Shown: in pieces, positions 46,937-57,100 of the stretch
How the letters are laid out: each line of letters begins with the position of its first letter
Numbering within the stretch: the first letter of the stretch is position 1
Source: Oikopleura dioica
Lineage: Eukaryota > Chordata > Appendicularia > Copelata > Oikopleuridae
NCBI GenBank assembly: GCA_907165135.1
Contig: OU015567.1
Span: 2,175,001 to 2,239,000, forward strand
Reading direction: 5' to 3'
Length of the DNA stretch: 64,000 nt
The notes under the pieces: generated by a model
Told to the model about the DNA's origin: nothing
The model's database searches: none
The model's input: only the letters and a program-made list of their open reading frames with translations
Made by a program: the position numbers and the translations under genes

Positions 46937-47097
46937 CAGTGGGTTGCGCAGGTAGTTGCCCCCTAAAGAGCGGGCGAAGGGTCAACCAATCCTGCAATCA
47001 CTTTGAGCAAGTCTAGAAAGAAACAATAGAAAAAGCGCGGGCGAAGGGGCAACCAAAGCGGCAATCGCAAAGGGGCAACTACCTGCGCAACCCACTG
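46937..47097. mobile_element. 161-bp MITE with perfect 26-bp TIRs and TA duplication
   Basis: Left CAGTGGGTTGCGCAGGTAGT is the exact inverse of the right end ACTACCTGCGCAACCCACTG. Both ends are flanked by TA (46935-46936 and 47098-47099). TA target and CAGT terminus fit a Tc1/mariner-derived non-autonomous element. It contains an internal direct repeat of GCGGGCGAAGGG(G/T)CAACC. Confidence 0.85.
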
Positions 47098-48470
47098 TAT
47101 CTTAAATAATATAAAATATAAAATAAAAAAATATAATAAAAAATGAAAAAAAAATTCGACTCAAAAATTTTCCACCCTAGAAAATCCATTTTTCTAGTCA
47201 TAAAGCTTAAAATTTGACTTGTTGCTTTTTGAAAAAAGGTCAACCCAGATAACTCATTAATTAAGCCTCCCTGACGTCTTGAAATCTAATTAGAATGATT
47301 TTGATTAGCACCTCGTGACTCGACAAAAATATTATTACGCGTAGGACTAATGATATCAGTGGGTGAGTTTGAAACATAATTATCGATGTTATCTTTCTCC
47401 CGGACGGAGGACTTATTTTTTCATTAGGTTCACGTTTTTCTGCCGACTTTCAAATTGGTTCTTTTTTGAACATATCCTGAAAAGAAAAAAAAGAGGGGAA
47501 AAGAAGCAACCATTTCCAAAAATATTAATCCCGTCCTAAACACGCCATTATGAGTTGTTATTTGCGCTCAAAACTTCCATTTCCCAAAGGCCACCTTTTT
47601 TTTCCAAGGCCGAAAATAGATCTCAATAATTTAAAGAGCAGGATTTATTGAGATTTAATATTTTTTATAAATCTTAAACCGCAGCGCCATATGGAGGGGC
47701 TCGATCAATTAATCCCTTTTTTAACCCCCCGAGATCCCAACGGACGTCACTTATTTTTCCCTTGACAAACCTGTTTATGAGCTTATTAGCGAAGAAAAAC
47801 GATCGTTACTGAAAGTCTTGTCTTCAAGGAAATGAAAGAAGCGATTGATGATCTTCGCCGAAATTTACAGTAAACTGAACAGTTACGAAAACGCGGTAGT
47901 GATGGTGTCAACCAGGCGCGAAACTTTATTCGTTGAGTGTCAACCCAAATGAGTTGTTGTGAATACCCCACACGTTTTCATTAAATATCTTCAGTTGCAG
48001 CAGATTCTAGCGCAAATACGGTCCACGCAGCGACGATAATATTAAATATCAAATATCGTGTAAATCAAATTTTTCTAATGATCGTTTTCACCCTTTTTTC
48101 CGAGGGGAAATTTCGAATTTGCGCCGTGGAAAAAAACCGCCAAAAGACGGCTTCAGATTAGTCTCGGACATGTAATGAAGTTTCGCTAGACCTCGGTTAG
48201 AGATACTAGGAAACCGAGTCAAAAGTGACTGAGATTTTTTCTTTCAATTAGCTAATCAGCAATAAGAAATTCTTTCCTGATTTCTCGGCGCTAGAATTTG
48301 CTTGAAAACAGACTGAAAGTCAGCTGGTTTTGCGGCTGTCGGCGGTCAATTTGAAATTTAGTTAGATACACAAATTAGCGAAAAAACACGCATCTTGGAC
48401 ATTTCTCTAGAATCAAATCAGTAAGGTGAAGTTTACCAACAACTTACGTCAGTGAAAATTTTCTAAAAAG

Positions 48471-49181
48471 ATGGAGGTCGACAATGAAAGCTCCAACTCT
48501 TCCTCGCCCGCCCAGGAAAATCAAGAAGTTCAAGAAGTGAACCCTCCATCAAATGAAGCAGAAAGTACTGATGTTGAACCAATGGAGCAAGGAGAGGTAA
48601 ATTTATATTTTTAAATAATTCATAAACTGATGAAAACAAAGGAAGCGGAAGAATTCGAAGGCCCGCAGTATCTTCCTGATGAAGAACAACCTCCGGCGAT
48701 TCTACCTTCGTCAACTGGCGTGATCGGAGATGGACAACCAGAGCCCGGTACTGTTCCTGAGGATATGGTAAGATAGAATAGGGGGACAAAAGGGTTGAAG
48801 TATTTGTTTTAGTATCCAAGTTCAAGCGATGAAGAAGAAGACCAGCAGAGAAAAGAAGAATGGGAAAGAGCCGGAGTGAAGGTAACAGGGGGAGAAAGGT
48901 TGTTTTGATGACAATTTCAGAATTCGCTGCGAAAATACAGAATCGATGACAAAAAGGCCCTAGAAGTTCTGAACAAGCACATAACCCGAATGGGGACGAT
49001 GTACATGTGGGGCAAAACACCACGCGGAATCGAACGACGATGGCACGATTACTGGCCACAACCTGACCGAGAATGCAGATCTGAACTCTGCCCCTGCAGA
49101 AATGTCGAACTGAGTTCGAAGAAATGCAAATGCAGAAAGTGCGAACGGCTCAGAATCGATCCAATTTCAAGAGACTGGTGA
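48471..49181 (+). CDS. Small acidic protein with C-terminal Cys-rich basic motif, 4 exons
   Basis: Exons 48471-48596, 48642-48767, 48813-48881, 48921-49181, all phase 0 with GT-AG introns of 39-45 nt; 193 residues. The first two thirds are acidic, Pro/Ser/Gln rich and probably disordered. A segment rich in Arg/Trp (NSLRKYRIDDKKALEVLNKH, RRWHDYWPQPDREC) leads into CRSELCPC and KKCKCRKCERLR, seven cysteines that could bind zinc. No family recognised. Nuclear function is a guess from composition only. Confidence 0.65.
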
Positions 49182-49295
49182 ATTTTTTCTCTTGCCCTTT
49201 TCTGTTATTTTTAACATTAATAAACACTTAAAAATTTTAAACTTGACCAAATCAAATTAAATACGCATTCAAGGCAAAAAAGATGTCTTTGTTAA

Positions 49296-49889
49296 CCCCT
49301 GCCCGCATATCGACCTACGCGTAGGTAAATTGACTTTTAAACGCGATTATCTCGCGATTGGTAAATATTTTCTATAAAGCTGACCCCCACATATCGGGCT
49401 ACTTTTTAATGGAGAATCAGGATCTGAGGTCAAAATAAAATTTATTTAAAGATTTAAGATTTTAGCAATTGAGCGAAATTTTGATCTCGGGTCAACATGA
49501 CAAAACCCAACTTTGATTCAACTGTTCTCGGCAAGATCTATTTGATCAAATTAATACTCAGTAGATAATAAAAGTTCGGAATTCTAATTCTATTCTATTT
49601 TACTGTATTTATGACTGCATGAAAATATTTGAGTTTATTTTGGACGAGATTTGGAGCGCTGACGACTTATTCTTTTATCAAAAATGAGTACTTTTGAAAA
49701 GATGACATTTGTTGACATTTGACATCTGACATTTGACATTTGATCATGTCCAGGAGAAAGCTCAGCCTTTAATCTTTCCATCTATGTCCTTTGGAAAATT
49801 TTATTCCGACTAAAAGACCCCAAAAAGGCCCGACCTACGCGTAGGTCGATATGCGGGCAGGGGTGACAAATTTTTCATGCGGGCAGGGG
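49296..49889. mobile_element. piggyBac-like non-autonomous element, 594 bp
   Basis: Both ends are the 13-bp inverted repeat CCCCTGCCCGCAT, flanked on each side by TTAA (49292-49295, 49890-49893). Subterminal CGACCTACGCGTAGG copies lie at both ends. At the right end an extra internal ATATGCGGGCAGGGGT copy makes the ends asymmetric, as in piggyBac. No transposase ORF. Confidence 0.8.
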
Positions 49890-49970
49890 TTAACCTTTTT
49901 CGTTCGATTATCAAAAGAAAAATTTTATTTGTGTTGCAAAAATAGAGAAAAGGTAAAAAGACACGGGTAT

Positions 49971-51131
49971 CTACAGTAAATTCTGCTCGAGCTTTTGAAG
50001 TGCAGCTGCGACTTGAGACATTGTCGAAGAATCATCAGATAGATCATCCTCATCTGAGAAGGATTGTTCATTTCGAGGACTAGAACTTTGACCAGCAGAT
50101 GGAGTTGGAGTTTGAAGGTATTTCTTGAGGATTTTTTGGCGTTTCTTCAATTTTTTGCTGAAGAAAAAATCAGAATTTTAAGAAAGTAAGAGTTTTTGAA
50201 AACGTACCATTCTGCCTCTTTCTCTGGCGATTTGAGTTCCTTCGATTTGAGCATGATTTCGATCCTTTCCAACAAAATCTGTCCAAGCTGATTTTGCGCG
50301 TCAACTTTCTTATCTTGTTGAAGCTTTGTTATTGTGTGTTCCAATTCTGCTTTGTAGCTCTCTGCCATCATTTTGTATTTAGCGACTTCTTTCTTCAATG
50401 CCTCAATTTGGTGTTTCGCGACTTCAAGGTTTCTACCGACGTTGTTTTGGAGCGCTAAGTTTTGCTTTAGCGACTTGTTTTCTTCCTTGATTGCAGTTGA
50501 ATCTGAACGGAGCTGGTTGATTTCTTTTTGGCAGCTTCGCATGTCTTTTTCGCTTTCACTCTTAAATTTCTAATAAGCGACAAATGATGCCTTGAAATGG
50601 TACCTTTACAAAAGAAATAGATTCAGCCAGCCGACCGGCTCGGATTTGCTCTGTTTCAAGCTTTTTCTGCAGATCGTTCTTTTCTTCTACGGCCTTTTCC
50701 AGCCTTGAGGAGAGATCAACATTTTCGTTTGTCAGATTATCTACTGTCTTATCAAGCTGACTGTTTTCTCGTTTCAGCGATTCGACTTTAGAGATGCTCT
50801 CTGTCGCGATTTTTGCCGACTTTTTGCAGCTTTTTTCCAAGTTTTCAATGTTCTACTTTGAGTTCATCATTATTTTCAATTTTTAACTGTATCGTTTATT
50901 CGAAATGTGAACTGCCTAACTGAGCATCCGAGAAGTTCTTATCGTATTGCTCCATTTGTTTGATGACGCTCATTGCCAGTGGAATATTTCGCTTTTCAAT
51001 GGCGAAACGAAGGTTTTGAAGAAGCTGGGAGCATGGATTTGGAGTTGGGTGATTCGTTTGTTCTTCGATAAAGGAAGGCGGGGGGAGAGCAGGGAGGACT
51101 AGGAGCGGGAGTGGAGGAAATAACGCGGCAC
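49971..51131 (-). CDS. Long coiled-coil protein, 5' part uncertain
   Basis: Supported exons are 50852-50604, 50569-50208 and 50157-49971 (phases 0, 0, 2). Nearly all of the two upstream exons is heptad-rich coiled coil (Lys/Glu/Gln/Leu), and the last exon is basic then Ser/Asp-rich (FSDEDDLSDDSS). An upstream Pro-rich exon around 51.08-50.92 kb (PTPNPCSQLLQNL, MSVIKQMEQYDKNFSDAQ) probably belongs, but I cannot join it in phase. It is probably structural or scaffold; no specific family recognised. It lies about 260 nt after the NERD gene on the same strand. Confidence 0.6.
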
Positions 51132-51391
51132 TCGATCCGTTTCATCCCCTATAAAGATCGGTTTCGTAAAAATGAGACCTAGATTTTCGAAATTTTAATT
51201 GAATTATAGTTTGTAACAGGTAGTAATACAGAATTCGAGAGCATATAAAACCTCATCAAAATCGTCACTTCTGCTAGAAAAGACTTTAAGAACAGAATTC
51301 TTGAATATGAATTGAAAGAGAAATGAATGAGAAAAGTTATCACAATAAGTAAAAATGTATTTGCTGTTACAGAAAAGAAAGAAAAGATGAA

Positions 51392-52984
51392 TTAGTTGGA
51401 AAACTGGATCCGAACAATTTCATTGACCCGGATTCTTGAATCTATTCGATCGCCGGCTTTTCGAAAGAAGACGACGGAATCGATTGCGCATTCGAACGTA
51501 TCATGTGGCTGAAAAGTGATGAAAAGGGGAAGGCTGATAGCTTCATTTACCTGTGGAACTATTGAATCAAAAAACCCTTCGGAGTTTCGAGGAAAAAAGC
51601 TGATTTCGACTTTCGGTTCTTTTCCAAAAATGGCTTTGATTCCGCCGATGAGCTGGTTTCGTGTATGATTGAAGGATGCAGAAGCAGTTTCGCTTCGTTT
51701 GAGCTTGGAAAGCTTGCCAGGACCCGCCTTAAAATCGCCAGTAAGAACTCGACCGCCTTCGAGATGAATCTCATCCCAGGTTCCGCATTCTCCGATTGAT
51801 TCTAAAAAGATGTTGACCAAAATGGGCAAACGACTGAAAGTCGTGAAGGGATTGTACCTTTTATTCGAGCGGTTGTTTTTTCATCAAAGCCAGTCCAAGA
51901 CTTTGGCAAGACCAACTCCGAAAACACCCTCATCGGAGATGGCGTTTGACGATGAACCCAGTTCATAAACTCTTTTGCCGAGAGAACTTCTGGCTGGATT
52001 CCGATGGCGTAGGTGATCTTCAGGTTCTCTTTGGGAAAAATGACGAAACAGGAGATCTTGTCTTTGGGAATAGAGAGTTTTTCGCGAAAGAGGCACATTT
52101 TATGACGCGTTTTTTCGAGGACGTTTGCGTGGATTAATTCTGGCGGCGTCGAGTTTTTCTAAAATAAAAAAGTCAAGGGGAAGAAGGAGGGTGACCCTTA
52201 CGTTTCTGATCTGCTTCCATTCTCCAGTCGGCGTCAATTCAAGAGTTCCCGTCCAGTTCTTCACTTCGAACAGCGTTATTTTATTCCTCTGCTCGAGAAC
52301 CAGATCAATTTCGAACCTCCCTTCTGTTCCAGGAATTCGCACTGCTTGTCTGACTTTGCCCAGCTTCTGCAATTCCCTCAACACCATTTCTTCGCCCTTC
52401 CTTCCCGCCTCGACATGGCCCATCTCGAAGCTCTGTTTTGGGTTCGCAGCGACTTTGACCTTTTCCATTCGTCCTTGAACGCGTTCCAGCGCGTTTCCGG
52501 ACTCGTTGTTTTCACCACTTCCAAAACACATTTCGGAGATGTTTGATAAAGAAGGGATTTCAGGGAGAGCAACTTTTGGAATCTCTGGGCTCTATAATGG
52601 AAGCTCTTTTTAAGTGAGAAAATGGACTAATTTCAACTGTTATTGAGGCCAAAGGCCGAGAAAGGACGAAGCCCGAAAAAGGTGTCGTCTTCCTCGCCTT
52701 TTTTTTAAAGAGGGGGCTTCCCTCTTCCTCGGCCTATGGGCCATAGTCTCAAGCTTATTTTCTTACCGGAATTCGACTTGACGCGTAGCTGGAAACTGCT
52801 GAAGCTGTATCACTGAAAGATAGTGTTAGGTACCATATTTTGATGGCTTAAGAATATTTATCAAAGAAATGCAACTGTAGAAAGACCTTATTGTCTGATA
52901 GAATTGCTCGTAATAGGATGCGGGAGGGCTCTCGCTCTCAAGCTCTGGGGGTAGGTTTGCTCTATTGTTTTCACTTTGCGTCAT
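51392..52984 (-). CDS. NERD-domain protein, 6 exons
   Basis: Exons 52984-52887, 52812-52767, 52591-52202, 52158-51858, 51801-51551, 51508-51392; phases agree, 400 residues. Residues of exon 3 show the nuclease-related NERD pattern: GRKGEEMVLRELQKL, RFEIDLVLEQ, TLFEVKNWTGTLELTPTGEW, with the conserved Glu, Asp and ExK positions of a PD-(D/E)xK-like fold. The rest (FMNWVHRQ and the C-terminal beta-rich part) is unassigned. NERD is commonest in bacteria and plants, with some animal proteins. Whether it cuts nucleic acid is unknown. Intron 2 carries a foldback repeat. Start chosen at the first ATG giving an in-frame spliced N terminus. Confidence 0.75.
52642..52745. repeat. Intronic foldback repeat
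   Basis: GGCCAAAGGCCGAGAAAGG near the left pairs with TTCCTCGGCCTATGGGCC at the right, and GAAGCCC with GGGCTTC. Located in intron 2 of the NERD gene. Related sequence (CTCGGCCTTTGGG) is in an NDUFS2 intron near 60.92 kb. Confidence 0.6.
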
Positions 52985-53240
52985 TTTTTATCCACTTATG
53001 ATCATTCTAAATTGGCGATTATCAAGATTGATCTTTTGGCAATACAATAAGTCAGATTCTGTCTCTTTTTATCTGCGTTAAATGCTCCTGATTGAACAAA
53101 ATATGGATTATTTAAAATTTCTGTTTTTGCCAGACAAAAATAACCGTGATGCGAGCCAGACATGAAAACAATCATGTGACCATACAATTTTGTCCTTATA
53201 CCTGGATAAATATATTTTCTGCTTTAATTTCTGATATAAG

Positions 53241-53530
53241 TAGGGTTTCCGGTAGAAAAAATGCTTACTTTTGATCCTCAAGGGTTTTTTTTTTACATTT
53301 TTATGGGCTATATGGATAGCTTAGATAATTTCAAGCAAGAATATGAAATAAAAAAGTAGTTGTATAATTTCGAAAGTTGGTCAAAAATGCCAAAATGTTA
53401 AAAAGTACGAATATTCAATCCCCTTTTTGACCAACATTCTTCCTCAGTATCTTCTAAGCTATCGATAGAGCCCATAAAAATGCAAAAAACCCCTTGAGGA
53501 TCGAAAGATAATTTTTGTCCGGAGACCCTA
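53241..53530. repeat. Foldback element with about 80-bp imperfect inverted ends
   Basis: TAGGGTTTCCGG...TGATCCTCAAGGG and ATTTTTATGGGC...TAGCTTAGA on the left are mirrored on the right by TCTAAGCTA, GCCCATAAAAAT, CCCCTTGAGGATC and CCGGAGACCCTA. The LTR retrotransposon begins 9 bp beyond its right end. Confidence 0.7.
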
Positions 53531-53538
53531 GATAGTAT

Positions 53539-53791
53539 TGAAGGGATCCTAGCTTCTGCTGAATCTCCCACTTCTAGCGTAGTTTGCCTGCTCTCTATAT
53601 CTGGACGAGTGAAGAAAACGAGTAAAGTATCTTTGACGTCTGTATTTCGAGCTGGAGTAAAATAGAGGTTAATTCACGAACTGCGTGAATTACCGAATGG
53701 AGAGAAATACACGGCGGCGACCGAGCAAAGCTCGATCTAGATAAGCAAGTGACCTTAGGGGACGAGGGAGTCTAACGAATCTAAGATCCCA
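53539..53791 (-). repeat. 3' LTR
   Basis: On the plus strand starts TGAAGGGATCC and ends AAGATCCCA; same length as the other LTR. Confidence 0.93.
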
Positions 53792-53794
53792 ATA

Positions 53795-53800
53795 CCCCCC
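53795..53800 (-). other. Polypurine tract
   Basis: GGGGGG on the element strand, directly upstream of the 3' LTR. Confidence 0.6.
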
Positions 53801-54103
53801 ATGAGACTGAAACGTCCTCTAAGGCCAAAGTGTGTGATTTTTGCAGGAGTATAAGCGTAAGATGAGTAACATGGCAGGTTCGAAACGTCGAGGCAGTCTG
53901 ATTCGCGTTAAAAAACCCTTTTTTGGGAAAAAGCTTGAATCAGATGCGAAGTTTTCGTGATGTCCGAGCGGTGATGACATGAAGGAGTAGCTGCACATGT
54001 AGAAGAACTCAAAATACGTCGGCGACGGTAAACTGTGATAATTTCCGTACCTTTTCAGGCCCCGGTCGATGAATAGGGGACCTGAGTGGGGCAGTACTTG
54101 CGC

Positions 54104-57100
54104 TTAGTCGTATGACTGACCCGAGTTTGTGCCGATGTTTAGAGGTTCGACGGGCCTCGTTTCACGGTGTGCTCGTTTTGTATGTTTCGGGAGATGAGCT
54201 GCTCCAACTTCGGTTAAAGTCGCATTCGGATCGGCGCCGGCTGAGTATTGACGATCTGGTGAAGACTTTGGACGGGTTCTTTTCTTGCTGTTTTCAGTTG
54301 CTGAGCCCTCAACTACTGTTGAATTTTGTTTATCGACTGACATATGGCTATTGTCGGGCGCAGCAACCTCCGAAATCACTGTAGCATCAGCTGACATGTC
54401 CTCGGCAGTTTCATAAAGAGTACCACCAGAGTACCAGCGATCTGACGGCTCGGCTGGAGCTACCGACGAGTCCAAAATAGATGTAGCGGTTGTATCTCCC
54501 AGATTTTCCATGTCCAATCGGCGTCTACTTTCCAAAATAGGTGATAGAGATGATCTTGGCGGTTTTTCCATAGCAACCATCGGAGTCGACGCGACCTGAG
54601 AAGATTTCCTCCCCCCATGCGACTTCGACCCGGACTTTTCCATCGGTTTGGAAGTAGGAACAGGCGATTTTTGTGGGACTTTCGACTTAACGATTTCGGT
54701 TAAATGTGGGAATACGTACTCGGCCTCGTAGTAATCAATCCAGCGTAAGTCGTGATTTCGTTCTGCGGCGTGAACCACGTGTTCTCGATGGATGAAATCA
54801 CGTTGTCCTTTTTTATCTTCGACCATGACGACCCAGTCGTTGCTCGAAACGGCTTTCAGGGGACCTACCCAGCGTTCCTTCTTGCTTTTAGCGTCGGTCA
54901 GGTTTTCTCGCTTAATGTACACGACAGCGCCAGCGGGGATTGGTCTCGGCTTAGGCTCGTTTTTCAGCCTGTGCTCCATGGCTCGGTCAGCAGCTTCCAT
55001 CGCAGTTTTCACAATGGCTTCCGCCGATTTCGCTAAAGCTCCAACATTGAGACCAAACACCTGAGGTGTTTCCGCTGTCATTTCTGCGCCAGTAGAGTGG
55101 GTGAAAGTACTTTTTCGGCCAAACCAAACTTCTCGCGGTGAAATTTTCGTGCTTTTGTTTTTCACACTATTGAGCGCGCGCATCACGTGGGGAACGCAGT
55201 CGGCCCAAGTTTTTCGACCGGAAGATGAGTTGACCATGCAGAATAGACTGTTTTTGATAGTCCGATTCGCTCTTTCTGCGAAAGCGTTTGATTGAGGGTG
55301 AAATGCGGTACTTATTGTATGTTTTATCTGGTTAAGCTTACACATTTCGTCAATCACGCTTGCGCAGAAGTGGGTACCTCTGTCACTGTGTAGATGTTTC
55401 GGCAAGAAATCCATGGGAAGGAAGACCTTGTAGATGAGCGCTTTTGCAGCGCAGATAGCAGTGTCGGACCGCGTCGGAATGCACCAAGTGTAGCGAGAGA
55501 AAGTGTCCGCCACCACCAAATAATACTTGAATCCGCCAGCGGGAGGCATACAAGCGAAATCGATCTGAATCGATTCGCCAGCTGTTTTTCCACGACGAAG
55601 GGTTCCAAGTGGCGGTTTGGTACGAGTTCCAGCAGATCCTTTTCTGCGTAGGCAAGGGACGCAGCTGTGGACGTAGTTAGAAACATCGTCTTGAAATGAA
55701 GGCCACCAAACGTCCTCTAATCGCTCTAAAGTCCGCGGCTCGCCCAGATGACCGGACAAGTCGTGAGCTAGAAAGAGAAAGTGACTTTTTACCGCTTCCG
55801 GTACCACCGCCCGCGCGCCAGATTTGAATTGACACATCAAGCACCCGGTAGTGTTATCCAGGAACAGAGCTTTTTCCATCTTGAGTAGAGACGATTGTCG
55901 GTGGTCGGAGTCCTTCACCAGCGATTTTATGTCCAGTGGCTCCTTACCAGATTCCAGAAAAGTGATGATTGCACTCAGAGCAGAGTCCTCCCTTTGATAG
56001 TCCAGAATGTTATTATAATTCGCTGACACCAACGGAATCTCCATTGGCGCCGCGATAGCCTTGACGTTTACCTTATGTATCTTCACCTCTGATAAAGTGA
56101 TTTTCTCCGGAAACTGATTTTCGTTCCAGAAAGGGACGAAGACACGTACTGGTGAATTCTTGTCGATTTCGTACTCGCGACCAACGGGAAACTCAGAGTC
56201 GTATCCAAGTGATTTGTCGTCCTCGCCAGGTCTGCGGCTCATAAAATCGGCGAATTGATTTTCTGATCCCTTGATGTAGACAATGTGAAAATCGAATTCT
56301 TCCAATCGGCTTTGCCATCGGCTTATTTTAGAATTCTTGAACTTCTTTTTGTGTAGGAAGATCAAAGATCTGTGGTCTGTGTGAATCTGAAAGAATCTAC
56401 CTTTCAGGAGCTTTTCCAGTCGCTCGCAGCACCAGACAATGCTAAACATTTCCTTTTCTGAAGTGTTCCATTTTCTTTCAGCTTTGTTGAAGGTGTGGGA
56501 AATCGCGCTTACTAGGTGCACTCTCCCGCCATACTCTTGTAGCAGAACACCACCCGCTGCGTACAGGCTCGCGTCTGTGTAGAGGTGAAAAGACTCGTCA
56601 AAGTTAGGAAAGCTTATGACAGGAGTCTCGGAGAGTCGTCGTTGAATTTCCTTGAGCGCCAAATCCGCTTCTTTGGTCCACTTGAAACAATTTGTTTCGT
56701 TCGCCGAATTTCGAACATCGTTTATGGGTTTCATTCTGCTCGAGAAGCAACCGGATGAAATAGCTTCGCCCATTTTTGTTTCTAGAAAACCTCGGATCCA
56801 ATTCAATGACCCGATTAATGAAGCTAACTCCTTTTGGGAGCGTGGGGGTTTCATCTGACGAAGGGCGGAGACTTGCGCAGGGTCCGGTTTGATTCCTTCT
56901 TCGTTGATGATTCGGCCCAAAAAGTGAGCTTCTGATTGTAGGAAAGAGCACTTTTCGCCCTTGAGTTTAGCGTTAAACTTGCGGAGCGCGATGAATAGGT
57001 TTCGGAGAGTGTTGTAATAGCAGCTGAAAGACTTCCCAAAACATACTATGTCATCGATATAAGAAAGCATCTTCTTCCTGGTGGGGCTTGAGTCGAGAAT

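Larger units (their letters stand above)
40945..48470. other. Gene-poor AT-rich region
   Basis: About 7.5 kb without a supported coding gene. It may hold the missing 5' exons of the RhoGEF gene. Recurrent CCAATCA/TTGGCCAAT motifs occur at 41.2-45.3 kb, a telomere-like array at 43.9 kb, a GC-rich CGCG-containing patch at 46.2-46.35 kb and a MITE at 46.9 kb. Confidence 0.55.

Noticed and set aside
53870-53890. GGTTCGAAAC as a tRNA B box
   Set aside because: No matching A box or cloverleaf; it lies in the retrotransposon 3' region.
53801-54103. Possible envelope gene after pol
   Set aside because: Only about 300 bp without an ORF; no signal peptide or membrane segment.
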